Positions 26,277 through 34,486 of a DNA stretch of 64,000 nt are shown in pieces (the stretch's first letter is position 1; each line of letters opens with the position of its first letter). Location of the stretch: the NCBI GenBank assembly GCA_964525995.1, contig CAZGIM010000015.1, forward strand, positions 43,568 to 107,567, given 5' to 3'. The DNA is from CAIVAT01 sp964525995 (lineage in GTDB: Bacteria > Bacteroidota > Bacteroidia > Bacteroidales > FEN-979). The translations under genes and the position numbers were made by a program. The notes beneath the pieces were generated by a model. The model was not told the DNA's origin. It did no database searches and saw only the letters and a list, made by a program, of their open reading frames with translations.

Positions 26277-27257
26277 ATGAACAAACCTCTGAACTTTGCA
26301 TTGATCGGAGCGGCAGGCTACATAGCCCCGCGTCACATGAAAGCAATACGGGAAACAGGGAACAATTTGGTTTGTGCTCTGGATCCTTATGATGGAGTTG
26401 GCATCATGGACAGTTATTTTCCCAATTGTGCTTTTTTTATCGAGCCGGAACGCTTTGACCGGCACCTCGACAAACTTCGCAGGATGTCCACCAATAAAAC
26501 GCGACTTGATGGTGTAAAGGTCGATTATGTCAGTATCTGTTCGCCTAATTATATGCATGATTCACATATTCGGCTGGCCTTAAGGAATAATGCTCATGCC
26601 ATTTGTGAAAAACCCATTGTTTTGAATCCCTGGAATCTGGATGCACTGAGGGAAATAGAAAAAGAATCAGGCAAAAAGGTATTTACCATTCTTCAACTTC
26701 GACTTCATCCTTCTATCAAAAAGCTCTTCGAAGAGGTGAGAAAAGGCCCGGGTGATAAGATGTACCATCTTGATCTGACCTATATTACCTCAAGAGGAAA
26801 CTGGTACTACCGTTCCTGGAAAGGAGATATCTCCAAGTCGGGCGGAATTGCCACCAATATTGGCGTTCATTTCTTTGATATGTTGACCTGGATATTTGGT
26901 CCTGCCCGCGAAAATGTGGTGCATGTGATGAAAGAAAACAAAGCGGCCGGCCTCCTGAGCTTGGAACAAGCCACTATTCGTTGGTTTCTCAGTATCGACT
27001 ACAATGATATCCCCGACGATATCAGGAGCACGGGAAAAAGAACCTATCGCTCCCTCACTATGGGTGATCAACAAATCGAATTCAGTGATGGTTTTACAGA
27101 TCTTCATACCGAATCGTACCGGAACATTATCGACGGTCACGGATTCGGAATAAACGACGCCCGGCAAAGTATCAATATCGTATATAAAATTAGAAATCAG
27201 GAGCCAGTGGGCCTTCAAGGCGATTATCATCCCATTTTAAAGAAAGTAACCCTTTAA
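26277..27257 (+). CDS. wbpB: Gfo/Idh/MocA-family oxidoreductase (WbpB-like UDP-GlcNAcA 3-dehydrogenase)
   Basis: 326 residues with an N-terminal Rossmann fold (FALIGAAGYIAPRHMKAI) and the family motif CEKPIVLNPWNL containing the conserved EKP. The protein resembles WbpB/WlbA, which oxidise C3 of UDP-N-acetylglucosaminuronate. With the two preceding genes it gives the three steps dehydrogenation, transamination and acetylation. The UDP-GlcNAc 6-dehydrogenase (WbpA) and 2-epimerase (WbpI) of the full pathway are not in this window. Confidence 0.83.
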   Translation: MNKPLNFALIGAAGYIAPRHMKAIRETGNNLVCALDPYDGVGIMDSYFPNCAFFIEPERFDRHLDKLRRMSTNKTRLDGVKVDYVSICSPNYMHDSHIRLALRNNAHAICEKPIVLNPWNLDALREIEKESGKKVFTILQLRLHPSIKKLFEEVRKGPGDKMYHLDLTYITSRGNWYYRSWKGDISKSGGIATNIGVHFFDMLTWIFGPARENVVHVMKENKAAGLLSLEQATIRWFLSIDYNDIPDDIRSTGKRTYRSLTMGDQQIEFSDGFTDLHTESYRNIIDGHGFGINDARQSINIVYKIRNQEPVGLQGDYHPILKKVTL

Positions 27258-27283
27258 CTGAACAATCAAATCCCTGCAAATGA

Positions 27284-27337
27284 AATACCCATCAGCATAA
27301 CGTTTCTACAAACTATGAATGTTTAATTATGGGTATT
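27284..27337 (+). repeat. Inverted repeat between the WbpB-like gene and galE
   Basis: AATACCCAT (27284-27292) and ATGGGTATT (27329-27337) are perfect 9-base complements separated by 36 bases. They lie in the 114-base gap before galE and could mark the end of the wbp transcript or an operator. Confidence 0.4.
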
Positions 27338-27371
27338 CCATGTGACCTTCGGAATCGAAAAATATTAAAAC

Positions 27372-28394
27372 ATGAAAATATTAGTGACCGGCGGCACCGG
27401 ATACATTGGATCCCACACTACAGTTGAACTGCAGGAGAGGGGATATGAGGTGATCATTGTCGATGACCTTTCCAATTCCACCATTGAGGTGATTGACCAG
27501 ATCAGCCGTATCACCGGAAAGAGGCCTTTATTTGAAAAATTTGACCTGACCGACTCAGAGAAAACCACGGAATTCTTTAAAATCCACCATGATATTCAGG
27601 CTATCATCCATTTTGCCGCTTTTAAGGCGGTTGGCGAATCGGTTGAAAAACCCCTGATGTATTATCGCAACAACCTTCTTTCGTTGATCAATATTTTACA
27701 GGGCATGGCGGATCATGATATCCTCGATATTGTATTTTCCTCATCCTGCACCGTTTACGGGCAGCCTGCCCAGCTTCCGGCAAGCGAAGATACGCCCATT
27801 CAGCAAGCGGTTTCCCCCTATGGTAATACCAAGCAGATTTCAGAAGAGATCATAGCAGATACCTGCAAGGTAACCAATATCCATTCGATCCTGTTACGTT
27901 ATTTCAACCCCATAGGGGCTCATGAGTCGGCTCTCATCGGTGAGCTTCCTATTGGAGTACCCAATTGCCTGATGCCGTATATAACTCAGACCGCTATTGG
28001 AATCCGGCCATTCCTGAGGGTTTGGGGAAATGATTATAACACGCCCGACGGAACAGCAATTCGTGATTACATTCATGTTGTTGACCTGGCTAAAGCGCAT
28101 GTCATCGCAGTCGAACGTCTGGTCGGGAACCGCACCCGAAAGAATGTGGAAGTGTTCAATCTGGGTACCGGTAATGGGTTTTCTGTGATGGAGGTGATTC
28201 AATCTTTTGAGCGATCTACCGGAATTAAACTGAAATATGAGATCAAAGAGCGGCGGCCGGGTGATGTAGAACAGGTGTGGGCCGATACCCGTTTTGCGAA
28301 CCGTGAACTTGGATGGAAAGCCGAAAAAACACTTGACGAAATGACCCTTTCGGCCTGGCGTTGGGAACAGGCGCTGGCACAAAAGAAGAAATAG
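27372..28394 (+). CDS. galE: UDP-glucose 4-epimerase
   Basis: 340 residues of the extended short-chain dehydrogenase family. The NAD-binding motif is GGTGYIGSH at the N-terminus, the catalytic Ser/Thr is in VFSSSCTVYG, and the YxxxK pair is in SPYGNTK. PIGAHESALIGE and NDYNTPDGTAIRDYIHV are GalE-specific segments. It interconverts UDP-glucose and UDP-galactose (or the N-acetyl forms), feeding surface-polysaccharide synthesis. It stands with other nucleotide-sugar genes but has gaps of about 115 bases on both sides. Confidence 0.94.
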   Translation: MKILVTGGTGYIGSHTTVELQERGYEVIIVDDLSNSTIEVIDQISRITGKRPLFEKFDLTDSEKTTEFFKIHHDIQAIIHFAAFKAVGESVEKPLMYYRNNLLSLINILQGMADHDILDIVFSSSCTVYGQPAQLPASEDTPIQQAVSPYGNTKQISEEIIADTCKVTNIHSILLRYFNPIGAHESALIGELPIGVPNCLMPYITQTAIGIRPFLRVWGNDYNTPDGTAIRDYIHVVDLAKAHVIAVERLVGNRTRKNVEVFNLGTGNGFSVMEVIQSFERSTGIKLKYEIKERRPGDVEQVWADTRFANRELGWKAEKTLDEMTLSAWRWEQALAQKKK

Positions 28395-28509
28395 GCGCAT
28401 TATTCAAAGCCAAAAATTGAAGTTGCTCATTGAACTCAGTCCGTACTATTGCCAGTGAATAATAGACCAGGTGGATTTAATAAACCATTGATTAATAAAA
28501 AATTTAGGC

Positions 28510-29559
28510 ATGAAAACGATTCTGATCACCGGAGGCGCCGGCTTCATCGGATCCCACCTCGTTCGCAGGTTTGTGAAAAAATATCCCGATTATAAAATTG
28601 TGAATCTCGACAGTCTGACCTATGCCGGGAACCTGGCCAATCTGAGGGATGTTGAAAACGAACCCAACTACGAATTCGTGAAGGCCGATATTACCGCAGG
28701 CGAATTGTTGAAAAACCTGTTTAACAAGTATCGTTTCGACGGAGTAATTCACCTGGCTGCTGAATCGCACGTTGACCGGAGTATTGCCAGTCCCATGGAA
28801 TTCATCTATACAAATATCATCGGAACCGTAAACCTGCTGAACGCTGCCCGACATATTTGGGAAGATGCTTCCGATAAACGTTTTTATCACGTCTCAACGG
28901 ATGAGGTTTATGGCTCTTTGGGTTCTGAAGGATTGTTCATCGAAAGCACACCCTATGACCCGAGAAGTCCCTATTCGGCCTCGAAAGCCAGTTCGGATCA
29001 CCTGGTACGCGCTTACCACCATACCTATAAACTGCCTGTTGTCATCTCGAACTGTTCCAACAATTACGGACCCTTCCAGTTTCCTGAAAAACTCATCCCG
29101 CTTTCCATACACAATATCAAGAACAACAAGCTGGTCCCTGTTTATGGTAAAGGTGAAAACATCCGTGACTGGTTATATGTCGAGGATCATGCTGCCGCTA
29201 TCGATTTGATCTTCCACCAGGGAAAAACAGGAGAGACTTACAATATAGGGGGGCATAATGAATGGAAAAACATCGATCTGATCAGATTGCTGTGTGAAAT
29301 TATGGACTGCAAACTTCACCGGGAGGTTGGAACCTCTGCGAATCTGATTACGTTTGTAAAAGACAGGGCTGGCCACGACCTTCGATATGCAATCGACTCC
29401 GGAAAAATCCAAAAAGAACTTGGATGGAAACCCGGACTGCAGTTCAGGGAGGGGCTGGAAAAGACTGTTGACTGGTACTTGTCAAACGAGGAATGGATGA
29501 AGAATGTTACCTCGGGCGATTACCAGAAATACTATGAAAACCAGTATGTAAAAAGGTAG
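28510..29559 (+). CDS. rfbB: dTDP-glucose 4,6-dehydratase
   Basis: 349 residues of the extended short-chain dehydrogenase family: GGAGFIGSH NAD motif, AAESHVDRSI, HVSTDEVYGSLG with the catalytic Thr-Asp-Glu, and the YSASKASSD catalytic Tyr/Lys motif. It makes dTDP-4-keto-6-deoxyglucose, the precursor of rhamnose and other deoxy sugars. The companion genes rfbA, rfbC and rfbD are not in this window. It converges with fabD, with a 4-base gap. Confidence 0.94.
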   Translation: MKTILITGGAGFIGSHLVRRFVKKYPDYKIVNLDSLTYAGNLANLRDVENEPNYEFVKADITAGELLKNLFNKYRFDGVIHLAAESHVDRSIASPMEFIYTNIIGTVNLLNAARHIWEDASDKRFYHVSTDEVYGSLGSEGLFIESTPYDPRSPYSASKASSDHLVRAYHHTYKLPVVISNCSNNYGPFQFPEKLIPLSIHNIKNNKLVPVYGKGENIRDWLYVEDHAAAIDLIFHQGKTGETYNIGGHNEWKNIDLIRLLCEIMDCKLHREVGTSANLITFVKDRAGHDLRYAIDSGKIQKELGWKPGLQFREGLEKTVDWYLSNEEWMKNVTSGDYQKYYENQYVKR

Positions 29560-29563
29560 GTTT

Positions 29564-30439
29564 TCAGGCTCCGCTAACGGTGATATCCTTGCCGATCTTC
29601 AGGATCAAACCCTGGAGGACTGTTCCGGGACCAACCTCAACAAAATGACGGGCTCCGTCAACGATCATCCGCTGCGTACTTTGCGTCCATAGAACGGGGG
29701 AAGTTAACTGTGCCACAAGGTTCTTTTTGATGGATTCCGGTTCTGTAACAGGAAACCCGGTGGCGTTCTGATAAATTGGACAAACCGGTTTGTTGACGGG
29801 TGTGGAGTTAATTGCTTCAGCAAGTTCAAGCCGTGCAGGTTCCATTAGGGGTGAATGGAATGCTCCTCCCACTTTTAATGGTAATGCACGTCGGGCTCCA
29901 GCGGCTTTCAGTTTTTCACAGGCTATTTCAATTCCCCTGATACTGCCGGAAATCACGAGTTGCCCGGGACTGTTATAATTGGCAGGTACCACGATCTCGT
30001 CAATGGATCTACATATTTCTTCCACTTTTGCGTCATCAAGCCCAAGAATGGCCGCCATGCCTGAAGGTTCTTTTTCACAGGCACTTTGCATTGCTCGTGC
30101 CCGGGCTGCCACAAGCCGTAAACCGTCGTCAAATGACATTGACCCGGAGGCGACAAGAGCGCTGAATTCGCCTAACGAATGGCCTGCCACCATATCGGGT
30201 TTAAATCCATCACCAAGCGTCATGGCCAGGATGACAGAGTGTAGAAAAATAGCAGGTTGTGTTACCCTGGTCTGCCGCAGATCTTCGTCGGTTCCGTTAA
30301 ACATCAAATCAGTAATTCTGAAACCAAGCAGATCGTTGGCCTTTTCAAACAGTTCGCGGGCAACCGGTGAACTTTCATACAATTCCTTTCCCATACCGAC
30401 AAACTGAGCGCCCTGCCCCGGAAACACATATGCTACCAT
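29564..30439 (-). CDS. fabD: Malonyl-CoA:ACP transacylase
   Basis: 291 residues. It starts with VAYVFPGQGAQFVGMG, the glycine-rich start of the family, and has the nucleophile elbow GHSLGE at about 86-91 with Ser88 as catalytic residue. The His of GAFHSPLM and the Q of the GQGAQ loop complete the site. It transfers malonate to acyl carrier protein for fatty acid synthesis. It is the most distal gene of a minus-strand run, about 95 bases after the BI-1 gene. Confidence 0.95.
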   Translation of the reverse strand: MVAYVFPGQGAQFVGMGKELYESSPVARELFEKANDLLGFRITDLMFNGTDEDLRQTRVTQPAIFLHSVILAMTLGDGFKPDMVAGHSLGEFSALVASGSMSFDDGLRLVAARARAMQSACEKEPSGMAAILGLDDAKVEEICRSIDEIVVPANYNSPGQLVISGSIRGIEIACEKLKAAGARRALPLKVGGAFHSPLMEPARLELAEAINSTPVNKPVCPIYQNATGFPVTEPESIKKNLVAQLTSPVLWTQSTQRMIVDGARHFVEVGPGTVLQGLILKIGKDITVSGA

Positions 30440-30533
30440 AAATTCTCTACGATTTAATGAACACTCCTCGATAATCCAATTATCAGCCTTCTTATTTTGG
30501 TTGATTTTCCTTTACCCGTACGACAGTTTTCAT

Positions 30534-31271
30534 TTATTTTCTATCGCCCAGAAACCGTAACAGGAAAATGAAAAGGTTGATAAAGTCAAGATAAAGAGTT
30601 AAAGCCCCTAAAATACTCAATTTTTGTGCATTTGCCTCTCCATATTCGCCTGCTCCGCTTCCGATATTCTTGAGCCGCTGAACATCGTAAGCAGTAAGTC
30701 CGGTAAAAACAAGAACCCCGATAATGCTGATTACATAGTCCATGGTTTCACTTTTCATAAAGATATTGATCAGCATAGCCACAATGATTCCGATGAGTCC
30801 CATCATCATTATTGAACCAAACCGGGTCAGGTCCGTCTTGGTTGTATAGCCAGTAAATGCCATGATACCGAACATCACCGCTGCAACGGCAAAGGTTTTA
30901 AAAACAGATGCCTGGGTATAAACCAACAAAATAAAACTCAGACTCATCCCCATCAGAACGGAGAAGGAGAGGAAAAGAAGTGTCAAAATGGCAGGTGATA
31001 ACCGTTGAAATCCAAACGACATCAGCAGTACAAATCCGATGGGAGCAAGGGTCACAATCCAGCCTAAACCGGTCATTCCTCCGGTTTCGAAATTAAACAG
31101 ACTCCGGATCAGATTCATATCCGAAGAAAAAAAGTAAGCAGTAACAGCAGTGACAACCATAGCCAGCGACATCCATCCGAACACCCGCGACATAAACGTT
31201 TTAGCAATAATGCCGGTCTGGGTAGCGCCCTGCATGGTAAAATATCCTTTGTTATTATCCTGTTCAAACAT
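30534..31271 (-). CDS. Bax inhibitor-1/YccA-family membrane protein
   Basis: 245 residues with seven predicted TM helices. Segments such as TGLTAYDVQRLK near the C-terminus and LYLDFINLFIFLLRFLG at the end are typical of BI-1/YccA/YbhL proteins. The family includes calcium or proton leak channels and modulators of FtsH; the exact role here is unknown. An AAGGAG motif (31280-31285) stands 8 bases before the ATG, a clear Shine-Dalgarno sequence that is unusual among its neighbours. Confidence 0.9.
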   Translation of the reverse strand: MFEQDNNKGYFTMQGATQTGIIAKTFMSRVFGWMSLAMVVTAVTAYFFSSDMNLIRSLFNFETGGMTGLGWIVTLAPIGFVLLMSFGFQRLSPAILTLLFLSFSVLMGMSLSFILLVYTQASVFKTFAVAAVMFGIMAFTGYTTKTDLTRFGSIMMMGLIGIIVAMLINIFMKSETMDYVISIIGVLVFTGLTAYDVQRLKNIGSGAGEYGEANAQKLSILGALTLYLDFINLFIFLLRFLGDRK

Positions 31272-31320
31272 AATTTGTTCTCCTTATTTTTTAGGTATTA
31301 ATTAACGATTAGAAAATTAT

Positions 31321-31376
31321 TCGTTTTCCATTTTCCATTTTCCATTGTCAATTGTCAATTGTCAACTGTCCATTGA
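31321..31376 (+). repeat. Short tandem repeat region of TTTTCCA/TTGTCAA-type units
   Basis: A run of near 7-10-base units (TTTTCCA repeated, then TTGTCAA repeated) fills the gap after folE. The same motif family appears in reverse orientation at 40891-40952 after rseP. It has no coding potential. Confidence 0.7.
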
Positions 31377-31377
31377 T

Positions 31378-31989
31378 TTAGTGCAGCCTGGTACCAATGA
31401 GATGCAGAAATTCCGCCCGTGTTTTATCCCGTTCAAAGGCTCCCACAAAATCAGATGTTGTAGTGACAGAGTTTTGTTTTTGAACGCCTCTCATGGCCAT
31501 ACACAAATGTTGTGCCTCGATAACGACTGCCACACCTAACGGTTTCAGGGTGTCATTGATGGCATCTTTAATCTGCATGGTCAGCCTCTCCTGAACCTGC
31601 AGCCGACGGGCATAAATTTCCACCACCCTGGCGATCTTGCTCAGCCCGGTAATGTACTTATCGGGGATATAGGCTACATGGGCTTTCCCGATAAATGGAA
31701 CGAGGTGATGTTCACAAAGGGAATAGATTTCGATGTCCTTGACGATTACCATCTCGCGGTAATCCTCCCTGAATTTTGCAGAGCTGAGTACTTGACGGGG
31801 ATCCGATTGATATCCCTGTGTAAAATATTGCATGGCCCTGGCAACCCGGAGCGGGGTCTTCAGCAACCCTTCACGGTCAGGATTTTCGCCGATCAATCGT
31901 AAAATTTCGCGGTAATGTATCGCTAATTCGTCCGTTGCTGCAGTATTATACTCTTCCAGTTTTTCGTAATTCTTCTTCTTTTCAGGCAT
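31378..31989 (-). CDS. folE: GTP cyclohydrolase I
   Basis: About 203 residues. The zinc and catalytic residues are visible: CEHHLVPFIGKAHVAYIP (Cys and His ligands) and QHLCMAMRGV with the second Cys. It converts GTP to dihydroneopterin triphosphate, the entry to folate, biopterin and queuosine. The ATG at 31989 (MPEKKKNYEK) is preferred; the ATG at 32025 would add 12 residues and overlap the upstream gene. It follows the PTPS-type gene directly, so the two steps are co-expressed. The stop adjoins a tandem repeat. Confidence 0.93.
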   Translation of the reverse strand: MPEKKKNYEKLEEYNTAATDELAIHYREILRLIGENPDREGLLKTPLRVARAMQYFTQGYQSDPRQVLSSAKFREDYREMVIVKDIEIYSLCEHHLVPFIGKAHVAYIPDKYITGLSKIARVVEIYARRLQVQERLTMQIKDAINDTLKPLGVAVVIEAQHLCMAMRGVQKQNSVTTTSDFVGAFERDKTRAEFLHLIGTRLH

Positions 31990-32005
31990 AATATGCTTTT
32001 TTTGG

Positions 32006-32428
32006 TCAGGTACCAAAATACTCAACTATATTGTTTTCCGATTGCTCCAGACGGATGCAATGGAGTATTCCTCCTAATTTCTTAATTTCATCAGCCAGTT
32101 CATTCCATATCCCGATAGCCACATTTTCACTGGTAGGGACCTTTCCTTTCAAAAAATCCACTTCAAGATTAAGATTCTTGTGGTCGATTCGCATGAGAAC
32201 CTTCTCCTCGATCAATTTACTGACTTCCCGGAGATGAATGACCAGCCCGGTTTCCGGATCGACGGCGCCTTTAATGGTCACATACAGGATGTAATTATGG
32301 CCGTGCCAGTTGGGATTGGAGCATTTCCCAAAGATCTGATAGTTTTCCTCATCCGACAGTCCGGGTAAGAACAACTTATGTGCAGCGCTGAAATGCTCCC
32401 TGCGGATGATATGGACTAATTCAGTCAT
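32006..32428 (-). CDS. 6-pyruvoyltetrahydropterin synthase-type enzyme
   Basis: 140 residues of the PTPS/QueD T-fold family. Zinc ligands are His17, His42 and His44 (NWHGHNY), with the catalytic cysteine Cys36. Here the spacing is Cys-x5-HGH, the arrangement of genuine PTPS, unlike the Cys-x3-HGH of the QueD-type copy at 16828. PTSENVAIGIW holds the conserved Glu. Lying just before folE, it may take dihydroneopterin triphosphate towards a tetrahydropterin. Its start overlaps the previous stop by 4 bases. Confidence 0.85.
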   Translation of the reverse strand: MTELVHIIRREHFSAAHKLFLPGLSDEENYQIFGKCSNPNWHGHNYILYVTIKGAVDPETGLVIHLREVSKLIEEKVLMRIDHKNLNLEVDFLKGKVPTSENVAIGIWNELADEIKKLGGILHCIRLEQSENNIVEYFGT

Positions 32429-33477
32429 TTTACCGTTACAAAGGTATCACTTTTTTTCTTTTTGAACAGGTTGAAGCGGGTTCCCGCCCAGATCCTTACC
32501 TGCGAGACATCATAATCGAAAAGGGTGTTGCTGAGGTGATCGGGGATCTGGTTAAAACCGGTTTGAACCGAACCGCCGATGAACCATTTATCGGAATTGT
32601 AACCTGCTGCAATCCTTCCGCCTAATTTAAACGAAAATTCAAAATCGTTCCAGGTTTTGGTTGCATTTTTAAAGTTATAAAACTGTGCCGCCACCCCGGG
32701 GAAAATGGTGCACGAGATGTAGAAATTTTTCAGGAATATCCAGGTATAGTTGTATCCGGGCGACAGCCCGATAGTGTAAAACTCACCTTGTGTGATCATC
32801 TTAGAAGCAGGAATATTGTACTGCTGGATCAGATCTCCGGGAATAATACCCTGATCGGATGTGATTTGATAGTACAAAAAGAAGGGCCGGACCAAAAGGC
32901 TTCCGGCGCTTTTTTTCTGCCGCTCGGTTTGAATGAAAGCAGCACGGATGGAGAACCGTTCAGGATTGTAGATCCAATAGCCTGATAATCCGATTGAAAA
33001 GGTTGACATATCAGGCAACAGATAGTAAGTTCCGTCATTTTTTTTCGGAGCCTGGATAAAGAATCCGGTGTATTTTTGAAAGAAGGCTTCTCCCGCTATC
33101 CTCCTGCCAAATGCATTAATCCGCAGATCAATAGAAGAGGTCGATCCGTAGATTTCTTTATTTAGGAATGAGAAAAAGTTTTCCAGCGACAAAGCCAGTC
33201 CAAACCACTTGTAAAAGCCGGCGATCCCGATCCGGAGGTTCACATTGGGCCGGTAAACGATTTTTTCGATGTTGCCGGGATTACTTAAAATATCGGCATC
33301 CTGAAAAAGAATAAAGCATCTTGCTGTCAGAAGGTGTGTATAATCAGAAATATAGGAACTGTCGGGCCGAATACTTTTTTTCAGATGCATCGTGGTATCG
33401 GTCTGAGTTCGGCCGGGAAAATTAAATACAAGTAGAAACAGGATAAAAGCAGGGATCAATCCATTTCGGTTACACAT
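32425..33477 (-). CDS. Probable outer membrane beta-barrel protein (DUF4421-like)
   Basis: 350 residues with a signal peptide (GLIPAFILFLLVFNFPGRTQ). The rest is rich in alternating hydrophobic strands with aromatic residues, e.g. IVYRPNVNLRIGIAGFYKWFGLALSLE, and ends in RIWAGTRFNLF followed by a short basic tail. The pattern and the YRPN motif resemble the DUF4421 family of Bacteroidetes; no activity is known to me. It overlaps the PTPS gene by 4 bases and follows a small membrane protein by 7, so it belongs to the porW-bactofilin operon. Confidence 0.65.
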   Translation of the reverse strand: MCNRNGLIPAFILFLLVFNFPGRTQTDTTMHLKKSIRPDSSYISDYTHLLTARCFILFQDADILSNPGNIEKIVYRPNVNLRIGIAGFYKWFGLALSLENFFSFLNKEIYGSTSSIDLRINAFGRRIAGEAFFQKYTGFFIQAPKKNDGTYYLLPDMSTFSIGLSGYWIYNPERFSIRAAFIQTERQKKSAGSLLVRPFFLYYQITSDQGIIPGDLIQQYNIPASKMITQGEFYTIGLSPGYNYTWIFLKNFYISCTIFPGVAAQFYNFKNATKTWNDFEFSFKLGGRIAAGYNSDKWFIGGSVQTGFNQIPDHLSNTLFDYDVSQVRIWAGTRFNLFKKKKSDTFVTVK

Positions 33478-33484
33478 GCGAAAG

Positions 33485-33889
33485 TCATTCGTGTGTGGAG
33501 GGTCCTTTCAAATTCCTGGTAATACGGACGATAAAAACCACCTCAAATACCGTGAAAAGAAGGTATAGTAAAAAGAAGGCAATCATAAACGGGATCGCGT
33601 CGGACCGGTTCAGAAAGATATATCCGACCATTACTGTTATAAAAAGTACCAGCTTAACCAGGGTACTCAGGAGAAAAGTATTGACGAATTTGATGAGTCT
33701 TCCGGTCAGGGAATGCACAAGAACCATAAAGGAGATCATGGTGGTTGCCATGAAGAATATCAACAGGAACGGAAGTACGGGTGAAAAGTATTCCCGCGGA
33801 ATAAAAAGGCGCGTGAAAAGCATTACCATTCCGATTATGGCTGAAAAATAGAGTAAGCGTCTCAAAAACTCGATATTCAGTGATTTCAT
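33485..33889 (-). CDS. Small 4-TM membrane protein, possibly AtpI-like
   Basis: 134 residues with four predicted TM helices (about 10-30, 37-58, 70-90 and 97-120) and basic termini. I do not recognise a family by motif. Its place directly after AtpZ is where many Bacteroidetes have an ATP synthase subunit I-like gene before atpB. Here no atpB follows. It starts 5 bases after the AtpZ stop. Confidence 0.6.
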   Translation of the reverse strand: MKSLNIEFLRRLLYFSAIIGMVMLFTRLFIPREYFSPVLPFLLIFFMATTMISFMVLVHSLTGRLIKFVNTFLLSTLVKLVLFITVMVGYIFLNRSDAIPFMIAFFLLYLLFTVFEVVFIVRITRNLKGPSTHE

Positions 33890-33894
33890 GATGG

Positions 33895-34104
33895 TTACTT
33901 TTTCAATAAATCTTTGAGGACGTAATAGATAGAAACTATTACTCCGGCGACGGTAAGGATGATCGTAAATACCGGCCGGGTATGAAGATATTGATCAAGT
34001 TTCAACCCGCCGAAAACGCTGAGAAGAATAATGACCAGCATCTGAAATGCCATGCCGGAATACCGGGCATAACTGTTAAGGTTTTTCTTTGGGTCGGTTG
34101 TCAT
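33895..34104 (-). CDS. AtpZ/AtpI-family F0F1 ATPase-associated protein
   Basis: 69 residues with two TM helices: AFQMLVIILLSVFGGLKLD and PVFTIILTVAGVIVSIYYVL. The GLKLDQYLHTRPVF loop and the C-terminal basic tail are characteristic of AtpZ, a small protein associated with magnesium transport or assembly of F-type ATP synthase. It overlaps the end of the bactofilin gene by 29 bases in another frame. ATP synthase genes do not follow in this window. Confidence 0.8.
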   Translation of the reverse strand: MTTDPKKNLNSYARYSGMAFQMLVIILLSVFGGLKLDQYLHTRPVFTIILTVAGVIVSIYYVLKDLLKK

Positions 34105-34480
34105 GGATCGGGGTTCCTACCGTAGCATCTTTCGGGGAGGGCTGCTCCATGGCACATGTTCCCGAAAACCTTGCTCCGGGCTCAATAGCAAGTTTTCCCG
34201 TGATGATATCCCCGCTGAACCGGGCGGTTTCCTTTAAGGTGAGTAATTCTGAAACTTTTACATTTGCCTTTACTTCACCCGAGAAATCAGCATTCTGACA
34301 CTGGATCTCGCCGTCAATTTTCCCGGTCGGCCCTACCACAATTTTACCTTTGCATTGAATGGTACCACTCAGGGTACCATCGATTCTGAAATCACCGTTG
34401 ACCTGGATTTCGCCCTTGACCAGGGCCCCTGGCCCCAATATATTGATGGAAGGCATTTCCGGTTCTCTGTTTTTTGACAT
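34076..34480 (-). CDS. Bactofilin (polymer-forming cytoskeletal protein)
   Basis: About 134 residues. A short N-terminal tail precedes a single bactofilin domain of beta-helix repeats (LVKGEIQVNGDFRIDGTLSG, CKGKIVVGPTGKIDGEI, FSGEVKANVKVSELLTL, ARFSGDIITGKLAIEPGARFSGT), followed by a Pro/Lys-rich tail. Bactofilins self-assemble into filaments and scaffold envelope and cell-wall enzymes. It begins right after the porW stop and overlaps atpZ. The ATG at 34486 is an alternative start two residues upstream. Confidence 0.92.
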   Translation of the reverse strand: MSKNREPEMPSINILGPGALVKGEIQVNGDFRIDGTLSGTIQCKGKIVVGPTGKIDGEIQCQNADFSGEVKANVKVSELLTLKETARFSGDIITGKLAIEPGARFSGTCAMEQPSPKDATVGTPIHDNRPKEKP

Positions 34481-34486
34481 GTCCAT

